Source of the DNA: a virus
Length of the DNA: 49,452 bases
IMG/VR virus record: IMGVR_UViG_3300024975_000026
Coordinates: 1 to 49,452 of that record
Strand: one strand, 5' to 3'
The position numbers were made by a program, and so were the translations under genes. Positions 18,080 to 25,952 of this stretch are shown here, piece after piece (within the stretch, counting starts at the first letter, position 1; each line of letters begins with the position of its first letter). Under the pieces are notes generated by a model. The model was not told where the DNA came from. It ran no database searches and saw nothing but the letters and a program-made list of their open reading frames with translations.

Positions 18080-18532
18080 CTACAGAGTGAGAGTGATTTC
18101 GAAGGCCAGCGGGTAAAGCCCGCTGGCCCGGGTGTAGTCCGGCACAAGGCCGTTGCAGCGCGTGAAAGTCCGCGCACAGCCCTCGGGTTGCCAGCCCGCC
18201 AGCGCCTTGTGCAGCTGGGTCAACAAGGCCCCGACCGACGCATTGCGCGCATCACGGTTGGCTTGGGCTGCATTGCGGGCGTACAGGATCACGAACCAGC
18301 GCTGGCGCATCATCTGGCTGGTGCCCCGGCCTGCGCGGCCGGCTTCGGTCTCATCGAAGCGGTCGCCCGCCCAGTACACGAAGATCACGAACGGCCGCTG
18401 GTCTTCCTTGCCGGCCTGGGCCAGCTCCTCGATGCCCTCGACCGGCATGCCGCCCGCAACCTCCGCCTTCAGCCGCGCTTCGATCAGCGGCTGCAGGAAC
18501 AGGTAGTTGGCAAGCATCGCGGGGGTGCTCAC
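18080..18532 (-). CDS. Tail terminator / head-tail joining protein (Mu gp37-like)
   Basis: A 150-residue protein between the gp36-like and tube genes, where Mu-like phages encode the DUF1834/gp37 protein. Recognisable features are the N-terminal helix (LQPLIEARLKAEV), PFVIFVYWAGD, the RWFVILYARNAAQ strand and the C-terminal YPLAFEITLTL strand. It probably caps the tail tube and joins it to the head. Its ATG overlaps the gp36-like stop. Confidence 0.7.
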   Translation of the reverse strand: MSTPAMLANYLFLQPLIEARLKAEVAGGMPVEGIEELAQAGKEDQRPFVIFVYWAGDRFDETEAGRAGRGTSQMMRQRWFVILYARNAAQANRDARNASVGALLTQLHKALAGWQPEGCARTFTRCNGLVPDYTRASGLYPLAFEITLTL

Positions 18533-18939
18533 AGCTCGCGTCCCATCACCTTGCTGCCGCCGTCGAACATCACTGCGCCCACGCCGGCCAGCGCGGGCGT
18601 GTCGGCCGGTGCGCTGATGCTGATGCGGCCATCGGCCACCTTGGCCAGGTAGGCCAGCGCGGCCTTGTAGTCTTCCCGCGAGCCTTCTTCGGCCGAGGAG
18701 CCCAGCAGCCGATACAGCGCGATCGTGCAGCAGTGCACCTTCAGGATGGCCGGCGGGCTGGCCAGCGGCAGCGCCATGCGGCCCACCAGGTAGCCATCGA
18801 TCTCGGCCGATGCATCGCCCAGCGCACGATCCAGCACTGTGCCGTTCACCAGGCCCGTCATGGGCAGGTTGATGTCGGTCAGCTGCACCAGCTTCGGCGT
18901 ACCGAAGCGGTCGATCATGTCCTGCTGGGTGGCGTACAT
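18529..18939 (-). CDS. Head-tail connector protein (Mu gp36-like, DUF1320)
   Basis: A 136-residue protein with the DUF1320 hallmarks: an N-terminal YATQQDMIDRFG, a central ALGDASAEIDGYLVGRMALPL and a helical AILKVHCCTIALYRLLG. In Mu this family lies between the head and tail genes and is thought to be a connector. It is positioned here between the small 83-residue protein and the gp37-like gene, as expected. Confidence 0.83.
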   Translation of the reverse strand: MYATQQDMIDRFGTPKLVQLTDINLPMTGLVNGTVLDRALGDASAEIDGYLVGRMALPLASPPAILKVHCCTIALYRLLGSSAEEGSREDYKAALAYLAKVADGRISISAPADTPALAGVGAVMFDGGSKVMGREL

Positions 18940-18950
18940 GGCCAGTCGAT

Positions 18951-19202
18951 TCAGGCTGCAGCGGCCACGGCTTCAGCGATGGACGTGGGCGTGGGCGTGA
19001 AGTCCACGTAGTACTCCTTGCCCACTTCGAACTGCGCCGAGGCCGCCACGTTGAGGACGGCCAGCGAAATCGAGCCGCCCGGCGACGCTTCGAAGAACGC
19101 TTTGTTCTCCTCGCTGTCGCTGGTGACAGCGATCAGGTTGACGCTCTTCAGAATGTCGCCATGCACCGAGATGCAGACGAACTTGGCGCGAACGGTGGAC
19201 AT
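18951..19202 (-). CDS. Small conserved-looking phage protein, unknown
   Basis: An 83-residue protein beginning MSTVRAKFVCISVHGDIL. It is beta-rich (AKFVCISV, SISLAVLNVAA, KEYYVDFTP) and ends in an Ala-rich tail. Reading upstream to 19247 adds residues without a ribosome site; GAGGATC precedes the ATG at 19202. Proteins of this type in Mu-like siphoviruses are small structural parts between head and tail. The fold suggests a connector or decoration role, but I cannot name the family. Confidence 0.65.
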   Translation of the reverse strand: MSTVRAKFVCISVHGDILKSVNLIAVTSDSEENKAFFEASPGGSISLAVLNVAASAQFEVGKEYYVDFTPTPTSIAEAVAAAA

Positions 19203-19346
19203 GACTGGATCCTCGAAGGTGGTGACCGAATGGGCCGGGGCTTTCAACCAAACCTCTCGGCTGTTATCCGCCCCGGCGTGGGTTGGCAGCCATAGTCATT
19301 CGCAAGGCTCCCGACGCGGCCGGATGACAAGCCACGTCGATCAAAG

Positions 19347-19359
19347 CCCGCTCGGCGGG
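19347..19359 (-). terminator. Short GC-rich hairpin between head and tail genes
   Basis: CCCGC and GCGGG enclose a 3-nt loop just 7 nt beyond the stop of the HI1506-like gene, followed by CTTTG on the minus strand. The 3' U-run is weak, so it is more likely an attenuator or mRNA-stability element. The remaining sequence up to 19203 has no gene. Confidence 0.4.
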
Positions 19360-19366
19360 GGTGTAT

Positions 19367-19600
19367 TCAGGTGTCGGCGGCGGCGTCTTCGGCCGGCTCG
19401 ATGTCCACCTCCTGCGAGACCAACATGGGCTCGTCGGTGATGGCTTCGAGCTGCTCGGGCGTCAGCTCCGACAGCGGCACGGTGGTCGGCTCGGCCGTGA
19501 ACTGCCGGCCGGCCCGATAGAAGCTGGCGGTGCGCGACACCACCTTGAGGCCGCGAGTGGCCGGGCCGGCCGAAACGGCCTTCTTGGATCTGGTTGCCAT
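19367..19600 (-). CDS. Small head-region protein (HI1506 / FluMu type)
   Basis: A 77-residue protein. The N-terminus is basic (MATRSKKAVSAGPATRGLKV), then VSRTASFYRAGRQFTAEPTTVPLSELTPEQLEAI, then an acidic C-terminal tail. The 'FYRAGR.F......VPL..LT.EQ...I' pattern is shared with small proteins of the Haemophilus FluMu prophage head region. Its role is unknown. It follows the major head gene in the late operon. Confidence 0.68.
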   Translation of the reverse strand: MATRSKKAVSAGPATRGLKVVSRTASFYRAGRQFTAEPTTVPLSELTPEQLEAITDEPMLVSQEVDIEPAEDAAADT

Positions 19601-19638
19601 GTCTTGGCGCTCCTGTGAGTTTGGGATGGTCCGGAAGG

Positions 19639-20532
19639 TCAGGCCAGCCAGGGGCTGACCATCACCGTGGACGTGCCGGCCAACACGTTGGTGGAGCCGT
19701 TGGCGTTGCGGTCGGCTTTGACGATCTCCAGCGCGACCTTCTCCAGGCTGGGCGGCACCACCAGCAGGTTGCCGCTGATGGCCAGGGGCTTGCCCTTGTC
19801 GCCCTTCAGCGAGCCCATCGAGGCCCGGGCGGCGGCATACGCGGTAGCGTCCAGCGTCTGCTTGCTGGCATACGCCAGGTGAGGCAGGCCGTAGCCGACG
19901 TTGACGCGGGCATCCACGCCGTAGCGATACTTCTTGCGCATGAACACGCCTTCATCGTTCGTGTCCGTCATCGCGGTGGGCGTGTAGTCGCGCCGCTTCT
20001 GGAAGATGATCGGTTTGATGGGGCGCCGCACATCCAGCAGGAACCACGGCGTGCCACCGCCGCCGCCGTAGTTGCTCCAGGTGCCGGTGGTGCCGTCGGC
20101 CAGCTCCACCGGATGGTCGGTGTCAAAGAAGTACTGGCCGTCGTAGCACAGCGTGGAGAAGCCGGCCAGCATGGCCGCAAACACCAGCTCGTCCGGGTGC
20201 GTCTTGGCCTCCGAACCCATCTGCTGCAGCATCGGCTTGTACAGGCCGACCTTGTCATCCTCGATGTCGTCGCGGTCCAGCTCGATGCTCATCTCGAACG
20301 ACTTGTTCTTGATGGTGAAGTCGCTGGCCTTCAGGCTTTGCAGCACGCGGTCGCCCACCCATTCGCGAAAGCGCGGCATGGTGCCGAGCCAGCCATAGTG
20401 CTCCTCACTGGTGCTGGAGGGCATCTCGGTGGAGACCATCGCGTACTGAGACTGCGCCTGGGCCCAGGCGTCCTGGAAGACGATGTTGAAGCCGCGGAAC
20501 ATGTCCGCAAGGTTTTCGCGATTGATGAGCAT
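19639..20532 (-). CDS. Major capsid protein (Mu T-like)
   Basis: The 297-residue major head subunit. It matches the Mu gpT family: N-terminal ENLADMFRGFNIVFQDAW, then EMPSSTSEEHYGWLGTMPRFREW, the DRDDIEDDKVGLY stretch, DTDHPV, and a C-terminal LLVVPPSLEKVALEIVKAD. The length (about 300) is normal. A GGAGCC site precedes the ATG. It follows the decoration-type protein and I/Z protease-scaffold genes, in Mu order. Confidence 0.93.
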   Translation of the reverse strand: MLINRENLADMFRGFNIVFQDAWAQAQSQYAMVSTEMPSSTSEEHYGWLGTMPRFREWVGDRVLQSLKASDFTIKNKSFEMSIELDRDDIEDDKVGLYKPMLQQMGSEAKTHPDELVFAAMLAGFSTLCYDGQYFFDTDHPVELADGTTGTWSNYGGGGGTPWFLLDVRRPIKPIIFQKRRDYTPTAMTDTNDEGVFMRKKYRYGVDARVNVGYGLPHLAYASKQTLDATAYAAARASMGSLKGDKGKPLAISGNLLVVPPSLEKVALEIVKADRNANGSTNVLAGTSTVMVSPWLA

Positions 20533-20577
20533 GGAAGGCTCCTGAGAAGTTGAGGTGCTGGTGGAGTGGGCTGCGGA

Positions 20578-20988
20578 TCAGGGGAACTCGACCCACACGC
20601 CGCTGGCATCCACATCGGCCACGATGCCCGCCGGGCTTCGCGTCGCGCTGCCGTTGGTCTTGGCCACCGTCTGGTCATCGACGATGTAGCAAGTGGTGTT
20701 GATCTCGGCCAGCGTGATCTGATCGGTCGAGGCGCTATTGCCCATCAGCCAGGCCCCGCGCCGCACCGAGATCCGCACTGCGCCATCAGCGCCGCCGGTG
20801 TTGTCCACCGTGCCCTCGGCCACGCCCACGCCCTTCAGCGTGGTCGAGACTGCACCCTTCGTCGCAAAGCCGGTGGCATTGAGGGCCACCAGTGCACCTT
20901 GCAGGATCTTGGCGTTGGCAGCCACGGGGAGGTTGCGGGTATGGACCACGCGGTGGGGCGTGGCGCGAGAGGCGGTCAGTGCGGTCAT
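20578..20988 (-). CDS. Head decoration-type protein
   Basis: A 136-residue beta-rich protein. The central part resembles DUF2190-like capsid-associated proteins (ILQGALVALNATGFATKGA; TTLKGVGVAEGTVDN; GAWLMGNS). It ends VDASGVWVEFP. Placed between the scaffold/protease and major capsid genes, it probably decorates or stabilises the capsid. GGAGCAATCC precedes the ATG. Confidence 0.65.
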   Translation of the reverse strand: MTALTASRATPHRVVHTRNLPVAANAKILQGALVALNATGFATKGAVSTTLKGVGVAEGTVDNTGGADGAVRISVRRGAWLMGNSASTDQITLAEINTTCYIVDDQTVAKTNGSATRSPAGIVADVDASGVWVEFP

Positions 20989-21048
20989 GGATTGCTCCTG
21001 GTGCTCAAAAGGCCGTAGCCCGGCGTTGTGTTTGGCCTGCCAGTTGGC

Positions 21049-21582
21049 TTAGGCGGCTTTCAATGTCTTGGCATACGCAGCAGGGTCCAAGCCGAGCTGC
21101 GATGCGATCAGCGACTGCGTGGCGCTCAGCGCGACCGTGTTCGGTTGCTCGCGTTCCTTGTTGCCCGTCTGGCCCGCAAGGCCGGGGATGGGCACGGCGG
21201 AGGCAATCAGGCCGCTGAGTACCGCCATGTCTTTGCGGCCCACGTTCAGCAGGTCGGTGCGCTGCGCCACGGTGAACTTCTTGTCGGCAATCGCGCCGTC
21301 CACCAGCGCCGTGAGGGCGCCGTCGTTGAGCTGTGTGCTCAGCGCCGCCACCTGGCCCTGCAGGGTGGTGACGAGGCCCAACACGCTGGCGTCCGCGCTC
21401 TTGAGCGCCGTCACCGCGCTCAGTGCCGCCACCTCATCGGCGCCGGCCGTGAGACCCAAGGCCGTCACCAGTGCGCCAGGCACTGCTGGCTTGGCCTTCA
21501 GCGCGGCGATGTGGGTGGTGACGTCTTGCTCGGTGGCCGTAGCTGCGAGGCCCAGCAAAGTGATCAGGCGTGCGAGTTCCAT
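21049..21582 (-). CDS. In-frame scaffold protein nested in the protease gene (Mu Z-like)
   Basis: An internal ATG at 21582 in the same frame as the protease is preceded by AGGAGA at 6 nt, stronger than the site of the full-length gene. It would yield a 177-residue protein starting MELARLITLLG that carries only the scaffold half. Mu makes its scaffold (Z) the same way. Expression from this site is inferred from the ribosome site and family precedent. Confidence 0.65.
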   Translation of the reverse strand: MELARLITLLGLAATATEQDVTTHIAALKAKPAVPGALVTALGLTAGADEVAALSAVTALKSADASVLGLVTTLQGQVAALSTQLNDGALTALVDGAIADKKFTVAQRTDLLNVGRKDMAVLSGLIASAVPIPGLAGQTGNKEREQPNTVALSATQSLIASQLGLDPAAYAKTLKAA

Positions 21583-22110
21583 GTGCTTCTCCTGCGGAGG
21601 GTCGGGTTTGAAGAGGGTTGAGAGGGCAGCGGCCATTGCGGCGTCCATGCCCACGATGGCCGGGTAGTTCACCAGGCCCGCGATCAGCACGCCGGTCACA
21701 TTGCCGGTGTCGTCGTAAGTCATGATCGGGCTCAGGAACTGGTATTCCTTGGCCTCGATGCGCGCCGATGCGGCGGCCGTCCATTCGACGTTGGCATACA
21801 GGCCTTCGCCCGCGCGCCACTCGGTGCTCTTGATCCAGCCAGCAGCAATGGCCAGGTGGCCCTTGTCTGCGGCCGTGAGGGTGTGGTGCTCGTAGTCGAT
21901 GACGATGGGCGTGCGCGCGGCGACGGCGTTCAGCTTCGCCGACAAGGCCGCGCCTTGTTCGTCATTGATCTTCCAGGTTTTGCCCAGTCCGGGCCGGCCA
22001 TCGCGCGCAGCGAACTCACCAAACGGCAGCAGCTGAGCCACCCCGAGCGGGGTGGCGCTGAGTGCGAAGCTTGCGGCGAGAACGGCGGTGTAGAAGCGCA
22101 TGGACGGCAT
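21049..22110 (-). CDS. Phage head maturation protease with scaffold domain (Mu I-like)
   Basis: A 353-residue protein of the Mu gpI type. The N-terminal protease domain shows LLPFGEFAARDGRPG, PIVIDYEHHTL and EYQFLSPIMTYDD, characteristic of this family. The C-terminal half is a helical, Ala/Leu-rich scaffold. It cleaves head proteins during maturation while the scaffold part shapes the procapsid. Two nearby starts (22110 and 22101) are possible, neither with a strong ribosome site. The copy-2 late element lies 20 nt upstream, so this is the first gene of the head block as in Mu. Confidence 0.87.
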   Translation of the reverse strand: MPSMRFYTAVLAASFALSATPLGVAQLLPFGEFAARDGRPGLGKTWKINDEQGAALSAKLNAVAARTPIVIDYEHHTLTAADKGHLAIAAGWIKSTEWRAGEGLYANVEWTAAASARIEAKEYQFLSPIMTYDDTGNVTGVLIAGLVNYPAIVGMDAAMAAALSTLFKPDPPQEKHMELARLITLLGLAATATEQDVTTHIAALKAKPAVPGALVTALGLTAGADEVAALSAVTALKSADASVLGLVTTLQGQVAALSTQLNDGALTALVDGAIADKKFTVAQRTDLLNVGRKDMAVLSGLIASAVPIPGLAGQTGNKEREQPNTVALSATQSLIASQLGLDPAAYAKTLKAA

Positions 22111-22130
22111 GTTCTGCCGTGCGCTTCATT

Positions 22131-22154
22131 CGGGGTAGCTAAAACGGTTTACTT
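22131..22154 (-). promoter_or_regulatory. Late control element, copy 2 (before head genes)
   Basis: Identical over 24 bp to the copy at 32240 and one base different from the copy at 12592. The core GCTAAAACGGTTTACTT contains the imperfect dyad TAAAACGGTTTA. It lies 20 nt upstream of the protease start and after the G-like gene, in the place where Mu has its I-gene late promoter. Confidence 0.68.
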
Positions 22155-22168
22155 CAAGCGGGCATGTG

Positions 22169-22660
22169 TCAGCCGGCCAGCAAACCGCGAACGTAGTCCT
22201 CGATCAACTCGATCACTTCGGCCTGGTCATCAACGCTGAGGGTCCCGGCTACTGGGTCGGCAAACATCAGGCCCCGCCGTGGCATATAGGGCTTGTCGTT
22301 TCTCTGCGTGCCCGTCTCATGGTAGATCGCGTGCTTCTGATCGAAGCCCACTTCAGCGCCCTGGTCGCTTGCGTTCGAGCCCAGGCCTTGACGCATACGC
22401 CTGGTGCGCTCCAGCAGCGTGCCAGGCAGCGGCTTCTTATTGATCCGCTCCCAAATGATCGGCGTGAGCTCGCTGATCTGCTGCCAGGCTTGGCCGGTTG
22501 GGTCTCGCTTTGTGTCGAACCTGATGTTGATGTTTTGTTCGAGCGCCCCGCCAATATCAACGAACAGCTGGCGCGGATGCTCCAAGCCTTGGATCGCTGC
22601 GCTCAGCCGAGTCAGCAGCGCCTGCTCGCCCAGCAGCTCCAAGACATAACGGTCTGCCAT
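22169..22660 (-). CDS. Virion morphogenesis protein (Mu G-like)
   Basis: A 163-residue protein with the family features: LLTRLSAAIQGLEHPRQLFVDIGGALEQNINIRFDTKRDPTGQAW, then EVGFDQKHAIYHETGTQRN and PRRGLMFADPV. In Mu gpG takes part in head/tail completion. It starts at the ATG at 22660 with GGAG 8 nt upstream, directly after the structured leader at 22677..22767. The stop lies just before the copy-2 late element. Confidence 0.87.
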   Translation of the reverse strand: MADRYVLELLGEQALLTRLSAAIQGLEHPRQLFVDIGGALEQNINIRFDTKRDPTGQAWQQISELTPIIWERINKKPLPGTLLERTRRMRQGLGSNASDQGAEVGFDQKHAIYHETGTQRNDKPYMPRRGLMFADPVAGTLSVDDQAEVIELIEDYVRGLLAG

Positions 22661-22676
22661 CGCCTACACTCCGGCC

Positions 22677-22767
22677 TCTGCCAGTGAAGTCCCGGAGAGT
22701 CGCGACGGGACGGGCGGTTTCCTCCCTGGGCCGCCGTACACAGGAGGTCGCGCACCTGTCTGGCAGA
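22677..22767 (-). ncRNA. Predicted four-way-junction RNA leader upstream of G
   Basis: In the 119-bp gap between the F-like and G-like genes, complementary 8-nt arms (TCTGCCAG at 22677..22684 and CTGGCAGA at 22760..22767) enclose three hairpins. These are GTCCCG/CGGGAC (22689..22711), GGCGG/CCGCC (22713..22735) and ACAGG/CCTGT (22740..22759). The arrangement is cloverleaf-like, but there is no T-loop motif or anticodon pattern, so it is not a tRNA. It ends a few nt before the ribosome site of G, so it could control translation or mRNA processing. Only base complementarity supports it. Confidence 0.5.
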
Positions 22768-22779
22768 CCTCACTCATCC

Positions 22780-24120
22780 TCACAGTCGCCCCCACAGCAC
22801 CTGATACCGCGTACGGTCCTGCAGGGCGTTTGAGTCCATCAGCGTGGCGGTGCGCACCAGGTTCATGTTGACCATGCGCCGCACGCCCTCGGTGGCGATC
22901 TTCACCGGCACGTCCACCTGCACCACCAGCTTGGCCACGGCACCGTCAGCGCCCTGCAGGTCCACCACGTACAGCAGCGCCGGCGGCGTGCTGGTCTTGT
23001 CCAGCAGCAGCGCTCCGGCCCGCGCCAGCAGCTCGGGCAGGCGGCGGTAGATGCTTGCATCCAGTGCAACACCTTTGCCGCCCTTGGTGTCGCGCAGCGC
23101 ATGCAGCACATCCACGTCGCGCACGGCCACCACAGCGGTGCTGGGCTCGATGCCCAGCGTGGCCAGCGCGCGGATGGCAGGCGGCGGCACGGCGCCGATG
23201 AACCGCACCTGGCCAGCGGCCTGGCCAGCCTTGACGACGCGATCGACGAACGGCCCGAAGCGCGCCGTCGTGCTGGCCACAAAGGCCGGATAGTCGGCCG
23301 TGGCCTGAGCCACAGCCACCGCGCCGGCCAGCGGCGAAGCCGTCATGGCCTTGCGCAGAGAGGCCTCGTACAGCGCCGCGTCCCGCTCTTTGCCCGGGTT
23401 GTAGCCAAAGCCTGGGTCCACGCCACGAGGCACTGGCACCACCTCGCCGCTGCGCGGGTTCACGTAGGTGATCCAGTCGTCGGGCGGGGGCGTGGTGATG
23501 ATCTTCACGCCGGCCTTGCGCAGCTTCTCGATGCCGCGCTCGTCGATGGCATAGGCATAGCACCGGCAGTTCCAGCCGTTCGGCGGGTAGCGCGTGTCCC
23601 AGAACGGGTGGTCTACCGGCAGCACCAGCGCGTTCCAGCGCCGGTGTGAGGCACGCACATGCTCGTCCTGCATCGTCATGTAGACGAGGAAGGGCTTGCG
23701 CTTCTTGGTCTCTTCGATCCGCTTCCAGCGCCCGGCTGAGAAGGCCTGCCGCATGTTCACGTCGTAGATCAGCTTCAGCCTGCGATCGTCGAACCGCGTG
23801 ATGCGCGTCTCGCCGGTGGCCGGGTCAGTGACCTCGATGTCACCCCACCAGCCCTTGGCCGTGAGCTTGGGCAGGATGGACTTGCTGTAGTCCGCCAGGC
23901 TGGTGCCGTTGGCCACGGCCGATGCGATCTCGTCCTGGAAGATCTTCAGCACATCCAGCCGCTGCACCCCGGCCACGGCGAAGGCGCGCGAGTGCTCGTC
24001 TTGCCACACGTCCTGCCAGGCGTAGCTTGCAGACAGTGCCTCGCGTCGCTGAAAAGCTGCGACCGCATCTCGGGGTTCGATCTGGCCCAGGCTCAGGCCA
24101 GCGGGCACGGGCGTGGGCAT
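22780..24120 (-). CDS. Minor head / head morphogenesis protein (Mu F-like)
   Basis: A 446-residue protein. The N-terminal region contains the Mu F / SPP1 gp7-type domain: QAFSAGRWKRIEETKKRKPFLVY, VRASHRRWNALVLPVDHPFWD, then the cysteine-containing PPNGWNCRCYAYAI. This family binds the portal and helps start head assembly. The C-terminal part (after about residue 310) carries a separate domain of the kind attached to these proteins (IRALATLGIEPSTAVVAVRDVDVLHA...). It overlaps no other gene and starts right after the portal stop. Confidence 0.88.
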   Translation of the reverse strand: MPTPVPAGLSLGQIEPRDAVAAFQRREALSASYAWQDVWQDEHSRAFAVAGVQRLDVLKIFQDEIASAVANGTSLADYSKSILPKLTAKGWWGDIEVTDPATGETRITRFDDRRLKLIYDVNMRQAFSAGRWKRIEETKKRKPFLVYMTMQDEHVRASHRRWNALVLPVDHPFWDTRYPPNGWNCRCYAYAIDERGIEKLRKAGVKIITTPPPDDWITYVNPRSGEVVPVPRGVDPGFGYNPGKERDAALYEASLRKAMTASPLAGAVAVAQATADYPAFVASTTARFGPFVDRVVKAGQAAGQVRFIGAVPPPAIRALATLGIEPSTAVVAVRDVDVLHALRDTKGGKGVALDASIYRRLPELLARAGALLLDKTSTPPALLYVVDLQGADGAVAKLVVQVDVPVKIATEGVRRMVNMNLVRTATLMDSNALQDRTRYQVLWGRL

Positions 24121-24121
24121 C

Positions 24122-25801
24122 TCAGCTCGCTTCGCCGGGCAGGTCGAGATCGGCCTGGCCCGCCAGGTAGGCCGCGAAGTTCGCGCGCGCCAGGCTCTCG
24201 CCCAGCGGCCGGCCGTCCATGCGCTCGATCAGCTGCGGCAGGCGCGCCGCGAACTGCTCGGCCGTCTCGCCCGCCGCCACCGCCAGGCGCAGCTCGGCCA
24301 GCAGCGGCTCCACCATCGGCGCCATCAGCGGCTGCCAATCGGCCAGCTCGTGATCGACCACATCGTCGAGCAGGTCGCGCGGTGCGGACGCCGGTGCATT
24401 GGTGGGCAGTTCCCCCGCCAACGCCACCGGTTTGGGCTTGGGCTTCGGGGCCGGTACCGGCGCACCAGGTGGCACATCGTTCGGGCCCGGCGCCGCCGGT
24501 GTGGTCGAGTTCAGCACCGCCTCGCCCTTGTTGGGTTCCGGAATGCGCAGCTTGTCCTGCACCCACTTCACCGGTATCTGCACACCGGCATTGGCCAGCT
24601 TGGGCAAGCTGTCGGCATAGGCGGTCAGGTCTTCCGGCTCCGACGTGTCCAGCTTGAAGCGCGGCAGGCGGCGCGCATTGGCGCCGGCCTTGTTCAGCAG
24701 CACCAGCGGCCTGATCAGCTGCCTGTCCAGCGTGCCCTCCATCAGCCGGGCGTCGGCCTTGCCAATGTCCTTGCGCACGTCGTTGTGCACATTGCCCAGC
24801 GCCTGCGAGCCGCGCTGGCCCTCGCTGGCCGTGAGCGTCTGGCCCAGGATGGCCTTGCTCTCGGCCGCGTCCATGCGGTCCCACATGGCGGTGAACGGCA
24901 CTTCGGTGCCGGCAGCTGCGGCCTCAAACTCCAGCGCCATCGACTGCGGGATGATGCCCGCCGCGTTGTGCCCGATCTGCGTCACCGCCTGCAGCAGGCG
25001 GCGCTTTTCTTCGTCGCTAGCGCCGCTGGGGTACTTGCCCAGGCGCAGCGGCAGGCCGTAGATCTCCAGGAACTCGGCCAGGTCGCGCACCGAATAGTTC
25101 TTGAACAGGTAGGGCCAGAACAGCACCCGCGCCAGAGACATCCGCGCCAGGTAGCCATTGCGCGCCGGGTGCACGTGCATCAGCCAGCTCAGCGGCTGCA
25201 GCTCCTCGCCCTGCACCGGTGGCAGGTCGGCCGTGGCCTCGGTCATGGCACGGCTGCGCAGCAAGAACCGGCGACGGTCGGCGCTGGAGGTAAACCAGCG
25301 ATGCGGTTGCAGAGTCACCTGCGGCAGCAGCACGCGCTCCTGCACGCTCCACACCATCTCCTGCGGTGCAAAGCCTTTGAGGATGGCGCCCGTCATGCTG
25401 GACAGAACCAGGTCCAGCCCGCCGCCCTCGATGCCGTCAGCGTCGGATGTGATCATGCTGACCCAATCGCGCACCTCTTCGGTCAACGACTTCTCCTCGG
25501 CCGTGGCGTTGTCGGGTGCCTCAATGCTCCAGCTCAGCGCGGTCACCGCGCCGCGGCGCTTGGACAGCTCGGCGAAGATGTGCGCGTCGCGCTCCTCCAT
25601 ATCGTCGGCCAGGTCGAGCTGGCCGAGCAGGTCGCCCGTCTCTGCCGCCACCATGATGGTCTGCAGTCGAGACGGGGTCAGGCCGCGCGCGGGGTGGTTG
25701 TCAAACTCGCGCTGCAAGTGGCCCACGCGCGCCGTCTGTGGCTCGCCGAGCAGACCCAGATCGATCGGCTGGCCGCGCGCATCAAGAATGGTTGATTTCA
25801 T
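24122..25801 (-). CDS. Portal protein (Mu gp29-like, DUF935)
   Basis: The 559-residue portal through which DNA is packaged. DUF935 features are visible: PARGLTPSRLQTIMVAAETGDLL near the N-terminus, EMVWS, then LARVLFWPYLFKNYSVRDLAEFLEIYGLPLRLGKYP and a helical C-terminal half with TASEGQRGSQALGNVHNDVR. It ends in a Pro/Lys-rich tail and helices that may contact the F-like protein. The length is normal. It follows the large terminase across a gap of about 150 bp. Confidence 0.92.
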   Translation of the reverse strand: MKSTILDARGQPIDLGLLGEPQTARVGHLQREFDNHPARGLTPSRLQTIMVAAETGDLLGQLDLADDMEERDAHIFAELSKRRGAVTALSWSIEAPDNATAEEKSLTEEVRDWVSMITSDADGIEGGGLDLVLSSMTGAILKGFAPQEMVWSVQERVLLPQVTLQPHRWFTSSADRRRFLLRSRAMTEATADLPPVQGEELQPLSWLMHVHPARNGYLARMSLARVLFWPYLFKNYSVRDLAEFLEIYGLPLRLGKYPSGASDEEKRRLLQAVTQIGHNAAGIIPQSMALEFEAAAAGTEVPFTAMWDRMDAAESKAILGQTLTASEGQRGSQALGNVHNDVRKDIGKADARLMEGTLDRQLIRPLVLLNKAGANARRLPRFKLDTSEPEDLTAYADSLPKLANAGVQIPVKWVQDKLRIPEPNKGEAVLNSTTPAAPGPNDVPPGAPVPAPKPKPKPVALAGELPTNAPASAPRDLLDDVVDHELADWQPLMAPMVEPLLAELRLAVAAGETAEQFAARLPQLIERMDGRPLGESLARANFAAYLAGQADLDLPGEAS

Positions 25802-25811
25802 GCCGAGACCT

Positions 25812-25846
25812 TGTTTTGAGAATCAGGCGCTACAGCGCCCAAAACA
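25812..25846 (-). other. Two-part inverted repeat between terminase and portal genes
   Basis: TGTTTT and AAAACA flank an inner perfect hairpin (GGCGC-TACA-GCGCC). The element is in the 151-bp gap before the portal gene and ends 11 nt upstream of its ATG. No other gene is visible in the gap. It may be a processing site or control portal translation; the evidence is complementarity only. Confidence 0.35.
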
Positions 25847-25952
25847 CCCGGGGGTGCGGCGGTGGTGCCAGCCGGGTGGCGATCGCGGCCCAGAGGCCCG
25901 TTCTGAACGTTCAAATTGATATTCCGAAGGGGTGGCGATGGTGCTTGGCGCA

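Noticed and set aside
22677-22767. tRNA gene reading of the cloverleaf
   Set aside because: No T-loop motif, anticodon arm pattern or CCA-like end; stem lengths do not fit.
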